Part shown: piece after piece, positions 44,745 to 51,158 of the stretch
How positions within the stretch are numbered: position 1 is the stretch's first letter
How the letters are laid out: every line of letters begins with the position of its first letter
Assembly (NCBI GenBank): GCA_964634565.1
Contig: CAZWLP010000010.1
Coordinates: forward strand, 1-51,158
Origin: JAUVKT01 sp964634565
Lineage (GTDB): Bacteria; Bacteroidota; Bacteroidia; Bacteroidales; VadinHA17
DNA: 51,158 nt
Reading direction: 5' to 3'
Made by a program: the position numbers and the translations under genes
Notes under the pieces: model-generated
What the model was told of the DNA's origin: nothing
The model's input: only the letters and a program-made list of their open reading frames with translations
Databases searched by the model: none

Positions 44745-45669
44745 CTCGCTTTATTTTATATGGTTTTAATCTGTCTGTTTCGTAAGTGGTTCTTATTACA
44801 GCATCAAGTAACAGTCCTGTAGAAATAATCTGGAAACCAAAAAGCAGCATAAGGATTCCAAGAAGCAATAATGGTCGGCCCCAGATATCATGGCCTCCAA
44901 GTTTTTCGATTAGCATATAGATAAGGATCGCCATCCCAATAAATGATGAAATAAACCCCAGCGTACCAAAAAGGTACATTGGCTTCTGCCTGTACTTTCT
45001 GATAAAATTCATTAAGATCAGATCACTGATCACCTTAAAAGTCCTTCCCAGTCCATATTTTGATTTTCCGTGTATACGGGGATGATGACTTACATTCACC
45101 TGTTCATATCTGGCTCCTTCAAGGGCTGCCAGTGTAGGTAAGAACCTGTGTCTCTCTCCGTATAAAGGTAATTCACGAAGAACATCTGCCCTGAATAACT
45201 TGGTACCACAGCCATTATCTTTTATGCCCGTTCCGGATATTATCCTGATTACCCAATTTGCAATCCGGGATGGTATTTTACGCAGAAAAAATCCATCAAA
45301 CCTGTTTGCACGTATACCGGTGATAAAGTCACAATCCTTCTCTAATATCAGATCATACATTATGGGTAAATCAAGCGGATCGTTCTGTAAATCACCATCC
45401 AATGTTCCAATAAACTTGCCTTCTGCAATATCAATTCCTGCTTTCAGCGCAGCTGTTTGTCCGTAATTTCCCTTTAATTCAACCAGAATAACTTTAGAAT
45501 CAAGGTACTTCTTTACCTCAGTTATTGTATTATCTGTAGATCCATCGTCAACAATGATAATTTCATAATCAAATATTGCTTTTTCAAAGACCTCGCTAAT
45601 GCGATTAATTAGCGGACTGATATTTTCTTCTTCATTATAAACTGCTACAACAACAGATAATTTTGTCAT
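44728..45669 (-). CDS. Family 2 glycosyltransferase with C-terminal membrane helices
   Basis: A 313-residue protein. The GT-A fold starts SVVVAVYNEEENISPLI; IIVDDGSTDNT and GTLDGDLQNDPLDLPIMY contain the nucleotide and metal-binding acidic residues. GCGTKLFRADVLRELPLYGERHRFLP is the acceptor-loop region typical of GtrB/ArnC/DPM1. Two helices at about residues 230-255 and 265-290 place it in the inner membrane, facing the cytoplasm. It transfers a sugar to undecaprenyl phosphate. It ends 17 bp inside the flippase-like gene and begins 2 bp after the GT39 gene, so the order makes a lipid-linked sugar donor first and then its user. Confidence 0.92.
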   Translation of the reverse strand: MTKLSVVVAVYNEEENISPLINRISEVFEKAIFDYEIIIVDDGSTDNTITEVKKYLDSKVILVELKGNYGQTAALKAGIDIAEGKFIGTLDGDLQNDPLDLPIMYDLILEKDCDFITGIRANRFDGFFLRKIPSRIANWVIRIISGTGIKDNGCGTKLFRADVLRELPLYGERHRFLPTLAALEGARYEQVNVSHHPRIHGKSKYGLGRTFKVISDLILMNFIRKYRQKPMYLFGTLGFISSFIGMAILIYMLIEKLGGHDIWGRPLLLLGILMLLFGFQIISTGLLLDAVIRTTYETDRLKPYKIKRVVKAE

Positions 45670-45671
45670 AT

Positions 45672-47294
45672 TTAATATATTTTCAATAAGTATATCTTAC
45701 TTAAGCTCCCTTCCCTTGTTTTGGGATTCAAAAATTTAAATGAAACATTTGTAAGCTTCTTATATGGAAACTCATAGGTCTTTAATATATCATCAGGATA
45801 ATTTTCGCTTATTTCATTAAATCCTTTCTTACCGGTAATTATCCATGCCGTGCCGGATGAAAAAATCAGATCAAGCTCTCCTTTATCAACAAACTCCGAT
45901 ACCCGGTCAGCATAAAAATAGGTTTCAAAATGAGGGTAGTTGTATGTATAAAGCATTTCACCTTCAGAGACCTGGTTATACTTGTAACAGGCCTGTATCG
46001 CTCCATGGTACTTTAAGGCAGATGGCATGTAAGTGGTATTTACTGCAAACGACAACAACAGGATCGACATTGAAAGCGGAATAAGAAGCTTTTTAAGCCT
46101 GTCCGGCTCAGATACAAAGGCAATAATAGCCGATAGCCCTGCAAGAATCATAAAGGCCGGAACATAAATATTATTAACCGGGAAGAAATAAATTATAATA
46201 GTAAAACTGAGCAGGCAAAGCAATGATGATATTATTAAATTAAAATAAGAGGCAATCTTAAGATATTTTTTCTCCTCAAGGGATGTTATTCTTACCAGAT
46301 AGGATGATGTTATAATTGAAATAAAAGGAATTACCGGCAGAAGGTAATGTGGCGATTGTTGACTTGATACTGTAACCAGTATTGCCAGGGGAATAATAGC
46401 AACATAATTCAAACTATATTTAAGTCCCTTAAGCCTGAATCCATTTTGTCTCCATCTCTTCCAATCGTACCAGAAAGCCATAAGAGAATAAAACGACCAG
46501 GGCAAAAATAAGTAGAGGAAAGTATGAAAAGAAAAACTGTAATCGTGACGAAAATCAGAATACTCACCCCGTAACCTGTCAACATTATTCGACCAGAAGT
46601 AGAATCTTATGCCTTCCCATCCAAACTGGTCATAAAGCCCTTTAAGAGCAGGTGATATAACTACAAAAAGAATAAGCGCTCCAAGAATCCACTTAAAGGA
46701 GAATATAGTTTTAAAATCCTTCTGAATAAACAAATAGCCTCCAATTGCAGATGCAGGTACAGCAAGTCCTATCAAGCCTTTTGAAAGCATGGCCAGACCA
46801 ATTCCCAGGAATCCCCCAAAAAAATTGAGTGCTTTTCCGGAATGTAAAAATTCCATAAGCTGCCATGTTCCAAAGATAATATTAGCAGTAAGCAGCATAT
46901 CTGTGTGTACATCCATATTATAAAGCAATACTGCCTCACTTGTCGCTAAAAGAAAAGCTGCAATAATTCCTGTCTTACGATCAGACAGCAATCTCCCCAG
47001 CCTGTAGGTTGAGTAAATTCCAAGTATTGTAAAGAGTAAGGTTGGAAGCTTAAATGCTACAATAGAGACTCCGAAAATTTTAAAAAATAAAGCTGAAAGC
47101 CAGAAATGTAATGGTGGTTTCTGCAGGTAAGGATCACCATGAATTTTCAGGTGCAAAAAGTCTCCGCTATCGTAAATTTCCCGGCTTACCGCTGCATATT
47201 TAGCTGAATCTACAGTAGTCTCAGGTAATAATCCCGTAAAATACACAACAGATAAAGAGGTGAATAAAATGATATAGAAAAATTTATTCTTCAA
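45672..47294 (-). CDS. Family 39 glycosyltransferase (ArnT/PMT-like)
   Basis: A 540-residue inner-membrane protein. I use the TTG at 47292-47294 because no ATG is nearby (KNKFFYIILFTSLSVVYFTGL). The first periplasmic loop has the PMT-type acidic motif PETTVDSAKYAAVSREI followed by LHLKIHGDPYLQKPPLHFWLSAL. About 11-12 hydrophobic segments and a periplasmic C-terminal domain (FETYFYADRVSEFVDKG) follow. It uses an undecaprenyl-linked sugar to modify lipid A, glycans or proteins in the periplasm. Its donor maker is the GT2 gene 2 bp downstream. A 12-bp palindrome (GTGATATATCAC) at 47309-47320 precedes it. Confidence 0.88.
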   Translation of the reverse strand: MKNKFFYIILFTSLSVVYFTGLLPETTVDSAKYAAVSREIYDSGDFLHLKIHGDPYLQKPPLHFWLSALFFKIFGVSIVAFKLPTLLFTILGIYSTYRLGRLLSDRKTGIIAAFLLATSEAVLLYNMDVHTDMLLTANIIFGTWQLMEFLHSGKALNFFGGFLGIGLAMLSKGLIGLAVPASAIGGYLFIQKDFKTIFSFKWILGALILFVVISPALKGLYDQFGWEGIRFYFWSNNVDRLRGEYSDFRHDYSFSFHTFLYLFLPWSFYSLMAFWYDWKRWRQNGFRLKGLKYSLNYVAIIPLAILVTVSSQQSPHYLLPVIPFISIITSSYLVRITSLEEKKYLKIASYFNLIISSLLCLLSFTIIIYFFPVNNIYVPAFMILAGLSAIIAFVSEPDRLKKLLIPLSMSILLLSFAVNTTYMPSALKYHGAIQACYKYNQVSEGEMLYTYNYPHFETYFYADRVSEFVDKGELDLIFSSGTAWIITGKKGFNEISENYPDDILKTYEFPYKKLTNVSFKFLNPKTREGSLSKIYLLKIY

Positions 47295-47308
47295 ATCAGA
47301 CCTGGTTA

Positions 47309-47320
47309 GTGATATATCAC
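47309..47320. promoter_or_regulatory. 12-bp palindrome upstream of the GT39 gene
   Basis: GTGATATATCAC is perfectly symmetric and lies 15 bp upstream of the start codon. It may be an operator; no other evidence. Confidence 0.3.
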
Positions 47321-47429
47321 CCTGTTAATTTCCTAAAACTAAAATACAATATTATCACAAGATATCATATTCTTAGTAAATTATTAAGTGTTGAGTATGT
47401 ATATGCCTGAATATCAATAGATAGCAAAG

Positions 47430-47684
47430 CTACATATCAATGTTTGCAGCCTCATCAGTTTCGGAAGCCTTCTTCTTATTCCGCCTTACATAAGAAATAA
47501 TAATATCTGCAATCAGGTAAGCAAAGATAATGCCGTATAAAGTCGACCAGTACCATACAGATTTAATCGGGCAGGTACCAGACTCACAACCAACAAAGCG
47601 CCAGTAAAGAAAGCCTGCCAGTCCACCAATAGGGACAAATATTATTTTCAGTATATTATTTTTCGCAAAAGTTCTAAAATCCAT
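47430..47684 (-). CDS. DUF6132 family small membrane protein
   Basis: An 84-residue protein with two hydrophobic helices (residues about 12-30 and 45-63). Between them lies GCESGTCPIKSVWYWST, the conserved Cys-x3-TCPI segment typical of DUF6132. A charged cytoplasmic tail (RRNKKKASETDEA) follows. The paired cysteines could take part in thiol redox or metal binding at the membrane, but no function is known to me. It is separate from the glycosyltransferase operon by about 135 bp. Confidence 0.8.
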   Translation of the reverse strand: MDFRTFAKNNILKIIFVPIGGLAGFLYWRFVGCESGTCPIKSVWYWSTLYGIIFAYLIADIIISYVRRNKKKASETDEAANIDM

Positions 47685-47877
47685 ATTCAGATGTTTATAC
47701 TAATATAACCCTCAACTATTACTATTGTTTTGCTTAAGATTATTTAAAATGAATTAAATATATCCCGCCTGTCTTAAAATATTAAAATGTCGGCCAAAAT
47801 TATACTAATTCTAACTAAACTGCTAATTTTAATATTTCTTATATTAATCAATAAAGTACTTAATATATTATCAGTTA

Positions 47878-48888
47878 ATGGCAACCAGGAATCAGTCGCT
47901 TAAATCATATAACACTCTTGGTGTGGAAGCATCTTCAGATCTATTTATAAAATTGAAAAGTGAAGAGGAGCTGGTATCCATGATAAGAGAAAAGAATCTA
48001 TCAGCTAACAAAGTGATGATCCTTGGGGGTGGAAGCAATGTTTTATTTATTCAGGATTTCGAAGGCACTATTATTCATCCGGAGATGAATTCAATTACAG
48101 CTAAAAATATCGACGCCAACAATGTATTAGTCGTATGCGATGCAGGAGTGGAGTGGGATAAATTCGTTGAATATTGTGTCGAAAACAACTATGGTGGAGT
48201 GGAAAATTTATCAAATATTCCTGGAGATATAGGAGCTGCTCCAATTCAAAACATTGGAGCCTATGGCGTTGAGGCAAAGGATACTATAGAGAGCGTAAGG
48301 GCTATCGACCTTAATAGCGGAGATGTGCGGATATTTAAAAATAATGAATGTGGCTTTGCATATCGCCAGAGCATTTTCAAGGAAGAATATAAGGGGAGGT
48401 ACCTGATCAGCTCTGTAGCATTCAAACTTTCCAGAAATCCTGAAAATTTTAAACTATCATATGGTTCTGTAAAGGAAAGAGTTCTTAAGAAAGGAAGTCC
48501 CTGCCTGAAGACTGTAAGAGAAACTATAATTGAGATACGAAAAGAGAAACTACCTGAGCCTGATTTGCTTGGCAATGCAGGCAGCTTCTTTAAAAACCCC
48601 ATAATAAGTGCAAAGCACTTCGCGGGTCTTCAGAGATCCTTTTCGGATATGCCATACTACCCTGCAGATAAAGAATTAATTAAGATACCGGCTGCCTGGC
48701 TAATCGAAAAATGTGGATGGAAAGGTTACAGGCAGGGTGATGCCGGAGTTCATATTAACCAGGCCCTTGTTATTGTAAATTATGGTAATGCCAGCGGCAA
48801 AGAAATTTTCCGGCTGTCGGAGGAGATTATTGAGTCTGTTATCAAAAAATTCGATATCCGGCTCGAGCGGGAAGTGAATGTTATATAG
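47878..48888 (+). CDS. murB: UDP-N-acetylenolpyruvoylglucosamine reductase
   Basis: A 336-residue cytoplasmic flavoenzyme of peptidoglycan synthesis, reducing UDP-GlcNAc-enolpyruvate to UDP-MurNAc with NADPH. FAD-domain features: ILGGGSNVLFIQD near residue 50, NIPGDIGAAPIQNIGAYGVE near residue 113, and YRQSIFKEEYKG. The C-terminal domain has LLGNAGSFFKNPIIS with the catalytic Ser, and AWLIEKCGWKGYRQGDAGVHINQALVIVNYGNASG. Length and motif order match type I MurB. The stop at 48886-48888 is 14 bp before an artefactual gap, so the gene is complete. Upstream DNA is AT-rich without a clear promoter. Confidence 0.97.
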   Translation: MATRNQSLKSYNTLGVEASSDLFIKLKSEEELVSMIREKNLSANKVMILGGGSNVLFIQDFEGTIIHPEMNSITAKNIDANNVLVVCDAGVEWDKFVEYCVENNYGGVENLSNIPGDIGAAPIQNIGAYGVEAKDTIESVRAIDLNSGDVRIFKNNECGFAYRQSIFKEEYKGRYLISSVAFKLSRNPENFKLSYGSVKERVLKKGSPCLKTVRETIIEIRKEKLPEPDLLGNAGSFFKNPIISAKHFAGLQRSFSDMPYYPADKELIKIPAAWLIEKCGWKGYRQGDAGVHINQALVIVNYGNASGKEIFRLSEEIIESVIKKFDIRLEREVNVI

Positions 48889-48902
48889 GTATACAGTCAA
48901 CA
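48848..48902 (+). repeat. 55-bp contig-end duplication, left copy
   Basis: These 55 bp, including the last 41 bp of murB, are identical to 49003-49057. They end exactly where the N-run starts, as expected for de Bruijn graph contigs that overlap by one k-mer of 55. Confidence 0.95.
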
Positions 48903-49002
48903 NNNNNNNNNNNNNNNNNNNNNNNNNNNNNNNNNNNNNNNNNNNNNNNNNNNNNNNNNNNNNNNNNNNNNNNNNNNNNNNNNNNNNNNNNNNNNNNNNN
49001 NN
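48903..49002. other. Spurious 100-N gap
   Basis: The flanks are the same 55 bp. The real sequence very likely continues directly, with no gap and one copy of the 55 bp. Confidence 0.9.
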
Positions 49003-49057
49003 AATTCGATATCCGGCTCGAGCGGGAAGTGAATGTTATATAGGTATACAGTCAACA
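49003..49057 (+). repeat. 55-bp contig-end duplication, right copy
   Basis: Identical to 48848-48902, starting directly after the N-run. The fragment of murB it repeats is not a real second gene end. Confidence 0.95.
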
Positions 49058-49174
49058 GAATTAAAATTAGTAGCCCCAACTCACTCCAGACTCACCCTCA
49101 ACATATTCTCAACTCACTCTCAAACCTTCCAAACCTTACCATACGTGACTGCCTGAAGGCAATCTTATCAAACC
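49058..49174. other. Intergenic segment with CTCA-rich strand-biased sequence
   Basis: Between murB and mltG. The segment 49074-49140 is rich in C, A and T with almost no G. It has six CTCA words (49080 to 49122) at about 5-11 bp spacing; the spacing is irregular, so it is not a clean heptamer array but resembles the CTCA words of the array at 51054. No gene is seen. Confidence 0.4.
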
Positions 49175-50200
49175 TTAATTATAGATTTTTTTCTTATCCA
49201 GTTCAGCCTGGTATTTATTGGCGTAGGTATTGTGTTCATTAAGGGTTCGGGAGAAATGATGATATCCTGAAAAATCGTACCTGGCAACAAAATAAAGGTA
49301 GTCGTGATCTTCAGCATTAAGTACAGCATCTATGCCTGATTTAGTGGCGCATCTTACAGGGCCTGGTGGTAATCCCCTGTACATATAGGTATTATAAGGC
49401 GAATCCACAGTCAGGTGTTCATTCAGCACACGACGAATTGAAAAATCATTTAAAGCAAATTTTATAGTAGGACAGGCCTGCAATGGCATTTTAATCTTTA
49501 AACGATTAAGATAAACACCTGCTATCATCGGTTTTTCATCTTCCATCAAAACTTCATCATCTACGATAGAAGCAAGTGTACTTACCTCAACAGGCGTAAG
49601 ACCATATGATCTGGCCTTATTTAACCTGTCGTTATTCCAAAAGACTTTATACTCCTTCAACATTCTGGCATACAGTTCCTCTGTAGTAACTGTCCAGTAC
49701 ATTTCATAAGTATCAGGAAGGAAGAGAGCCATAATGGTCTCTTTTGTAAAGCCATCTGAGGAGTAATTAGACTCATTTAGCAAGAATTTTAGAATTTCGG
49801 TTGAATCTACAGCCAATTGCATTGACAAACGTACCGCAAGTTCATCAAGAGTCCTGATATTATTAAAAACAACCTTCACAGGTGTCTGTGAACCAGATCT
49901 TAAAAGATTCATAATATCATTATAACTCATATCATCGCTGATAATGTATCTGCCGGGCTTAACATTTTCCGGGTAATTCTTTCTGCGTGCCAGCAGATCA
50001 AAAGATTTCTCATTTACGACAAGTCCGTTTGACCGCAGAATCTCTTTAACATCTTCAAATTCGGCATCCAGCGGAACAATAATTTCTATACCCTTCTCTC
50101 CTATCTTAACAGGCTTAAAAAGAGACTTGTAAAGGCTCATTGCCACAAGTAAAATAACAATGAATCCAACGTAAAGAAACAGATTAATTAATTTTTTCAT
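49175..50200 (-). CDS. mltG: Endolytic murein transglycosylase
   Basis: A 341-residue protein with an N-terminal membrane anchor (residues about 5-25, INLFLYVGFIVILLVAMSLY). The YceG/MltG domain has a LysM-like region (VPLDAEFEDVKEILRSNGLV) and FLPDTYEMYW. The catalytic region ASIVDDEVLMEDEKPMIAGVYLNRLK aligns with E. coli MltG, with the Glu of IVDDE at the position of E218; the following Thr is Val here. QACPTIKFAL and YRGLPPGPVRCA are also family motifs. It cleaves nascent glycan strands to end their growth, in the periplasm. It has a candidate -7 element (50219-50226) just upstream. Confidence 0.93.
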   Translation of the reverse strand: MKKLINLFLYVGFIVILLVAMSLYKSLFKPVKIGEKGIEIIVPLDAEFEDVKEILRSNGLVVNEKSFDLLARRKNYPENVKPGRYIISDDMSYNDIMNLLRSGSQTPVKVVFNNIRTLDELAVRLSMQLAVDSTEILKFLLNESNYSSDGFTKETIMALFLPDTYEMYWTVTTEELYARMLKEYKVFWNNDRLNKARSYGLTPVEVSTLASIVDDEVLMEDEKPMIAGVYLNRLKIKMPLQACPTIKFALNDFSIRRVLNEHLTVDSPYNTYMYRGLPPGPVRCATKSGIDAVLNAEDHDYLYFVARYDFSGYHHFSRTLNEHNTYANKYQAELDKKKIYN

Positions 50201-50218
50201 CAGCTACTAATTATTGGT

Positions 50219-50226
50219 CAAAAATA
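50219..50226 (-). promoter_or_regulatory. Candidate Bacteroidota -7 element for mltG
   Basis: Minus-strand TATTTTTG fits TAnnTTTG. It is 19 bp upstream of the start codon. The -33 region is not clear. Confidence 0.4.
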
Positions 50227-50292
50227 GTAAATATTATACTATCTCCTTAGCAGAAGAACATTACAAATTAATTAAACATATTTATAGCTGCA

Positions 50293-51027
50293 TTATTGTT
50301 TTAAGGCAGCCTTAGTGAAGATATAATCAGGGATATCCTGATCAAACTTAACACTGTATATTTTAAATTCAGTACCCTCACCGTCCTTAAGCATATCCTT
50401 ATAGATCATTCTCATAGGAAACCATCGTCCCTGTACCCTTACTATATCAAACAATGTAATTCTTTTAAGTAACTGTCCGCTTTTTGCGTACATCTCCTGC
50501 TTCAGGGGAACATATCTTTCTGCATCTACCCACATTTTCTGCGACTGGTAGGCTGCATCATCAACAATGGCCTCTAATTCCAGAACAAAGACTTCCCTAT
50601 CTTCAATTATTTCACTTCCGCTTACTTTTGCATCATATATATCGTTTAATTTTCGATCATCCATCATATCCTCATACGACAGATCAGAACCCATTACCGA
50701 CTGTCGCAACATATGACCGGATATTTGTATTGTCCTGTCGGTTGAAGGTGAATATATCCATAATGCATTCTCCAATTTAAGCATCTTGGTACCCTGCTCG
50801 CGAGCCGGCGAAAGATATTCGGTAAAAGACTTCTTATCACCCACAGAATAAGACTTTGAACTAATTGTGCGACTGTTCCTTCTACCATGAATGATCATTT
50901 CTGATTCAAAGATCCTGTTCTCCGACGACATATTCTGATCAACCCTGTCCAGTATCTGATCGGCGGTCTGAGCCGAAATGCTTAAACCGCTAACAAACAA
51001 TACAATAATTAATAATTTATTTTTCAT
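50293..51027 (-). CDS. LolA-like outer-membrane lipoprotein-sorting protein
   Basis: A 244-residue periplasmic protein with signal peptide MKNKLLIIVLFVSGLSISAQ. The body has the LolA/LppX-like half-barrel pattern: TADQILDRVDQNMSSENRIFES, SKSYSVGDKKSFTEYLSPAREQGTKMLKLENALWIYSP, then MMDDRKLNDIYDAKVSG and VDAERYVPLKQEMYAKSGQLL. In family terms, proteins with this motif set (PF17131-like) are annotated 'outer membrane lipoprotein-sorting protein' and carry lipids or lipoproteins through the periplasm; the exact cargo is unknown. It lies about 90 bp upstream of mltG on the same strand. A heptamer array begins 26 bp upstream of its start codon. Confidence 0.85.
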   Translation of the reverse strand: MKNKLLIIVLFVSGLSISAQTADQILDRVDQNMSSENRIFESEMIIHGRRNSRTISSKSYSVGDKKSFTEYLSPAREQGTKMLKLENALWIYSPSTDRTIQISGHMLRQSVMGSDLSYEDMMDDRKLNDIYDAKVSGSEIIEDREVFVLELEAIVDDAAYQSQKMWVDAERYVPLKQEMYAKSGQLLKRITLFDIVRVQGRWFPMRMIYKDMLKDGEGTEFKIYSVKFDQDIPDYIFTKAALKQ

Positions 51028-51053
51028 TTGTATACTTTTTTCAATTGTTAATA

Positions 51054-51158
51054 TCTCTCACATCTCAACTCTCATCTCTCATCTCTCACATCTCAACTCT
51101 CATCTCTCATCTCTCACATCTCAACTCTCATCTCTCACATCTCAACTCTCATCTCTCA
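51054..51158 (+). repeat. Heptamer tandem repeat NNTCTCA, 15 units, reaching the window end
   Basis: Fifteen consecutive 7-bp words fit NNTCTCA without a break: TCTCTCA, CATCTCA, ACTCTCA and TCTCTCA, repeating as higher-order units of 28, 28, 21 and 21 bp from 51061. The array continues to the right edge, so its full length is unknown. It lies upstream of the LolA-like gene. Confidence 0.95.

Noticed and set aside
48878..49156. Short frames crossing the second N-run
   Set aside because: They are made of N and a duplicated 55-bp contig end; no real gene is there.
51054..51158. CRISPR array, because of the 28-bp unit
   Set aside because: The units are contiguous and there are no unique spacers; the pattern is a nested 7-bp repeat.

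Overview
The window looks like a piece of a Bacteroidota (probably Bacteroidales-type) genome, most likely a scaffolded draft or metagenome assembly. Evidence: low GC; almost no Shine-Dalgarno sites; signal peptides ending in S-A-Q; a gingipain-family (C25) protease with a type IX secretion C-terminal sorting domain; several Bacteroidota-typical families (DUF4831, DUF6528, DUF6599, DUF6132, DUF1080); and a few TAnnTTTG promoter elements. It contains two runs of exactly 100 N. One (48903-49002) is flanked by the same 55 bp on both sides, so it is a scaffolding artefact. I see no tRNA, rRNA, IS element, phage or CRISPR array.

Layout. 1-1724: 5' part of a PstS-like binding protein and a DUF6528 lipoprotein. 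1904-5637 (-): dipeptidase PepD, flavodoxin, MFS transporter. 5809-8862: a thioredoxin-fold protein and a DUF4831 lipoprotein, both cut by the first gap, then the NAD(P)HX repair enzyme. 9025-13089 (+): POT peptide transporter, TlpA-like thioredoxin, M28 peptidase. 13351-17722 (-): four-gene operon (metallo-beta-lactamase fold protein, Fe-S aldo/keto reductase, DUF6599, NSS sodium symporter). 17837-20783 (+): AlbA_2 protein and a long KamA-type radical SAM protein. 20806-24144 (-): propeller/Y_Y_Y/SpoIIE phosphatase sensor. 24281-28704 (+): C25 protease and an HD-domain protein. 28805-34640 (mostly -): Gfo/Idh/MocA oxidoreductases, DUF1080, sugar isomerase and DoxX, matching a 3-keto-glycoside type locus. 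34798-36961: AmrS, a small unknown and a class IV aminotransferase. 37048-43821 (+): DnaQ-UvrC-like nuclease, DUF47-PiT-CYTH phosphate cluster, M20 amidohydrolase and gamma-glutamyltransferase. 43875-47684 (-): GT39, GT2 and flippase-like envelope glycosylation operon plus DUF6132. 47878-51027: murB, mltG and a LolA-like protein.

Taken together, the region suggests a peptide- and glycan-degrading heterotroph. Secreted or periplasmic proteases (C25, M28, GGT, M20) feed peptide importers (POT, possibly the MFS protein) and cytosolic PepD, while the oxidoreductase/DUF1080 genes would cleave glycosides by oxidation.

The most unexpected structure is non-coding. At least six intergenic segments (1757-1798, 1873-1900, 13319-13346, 28722-28749, 40712-40746, 51054-51158) are built from in-phase 7-bp words with a fixed core and a variable remainder. 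Four of them (1873-1900, 13319-13346, 28722-28749, 40712-40746) sit at or within about 20 bp of a stop codon.
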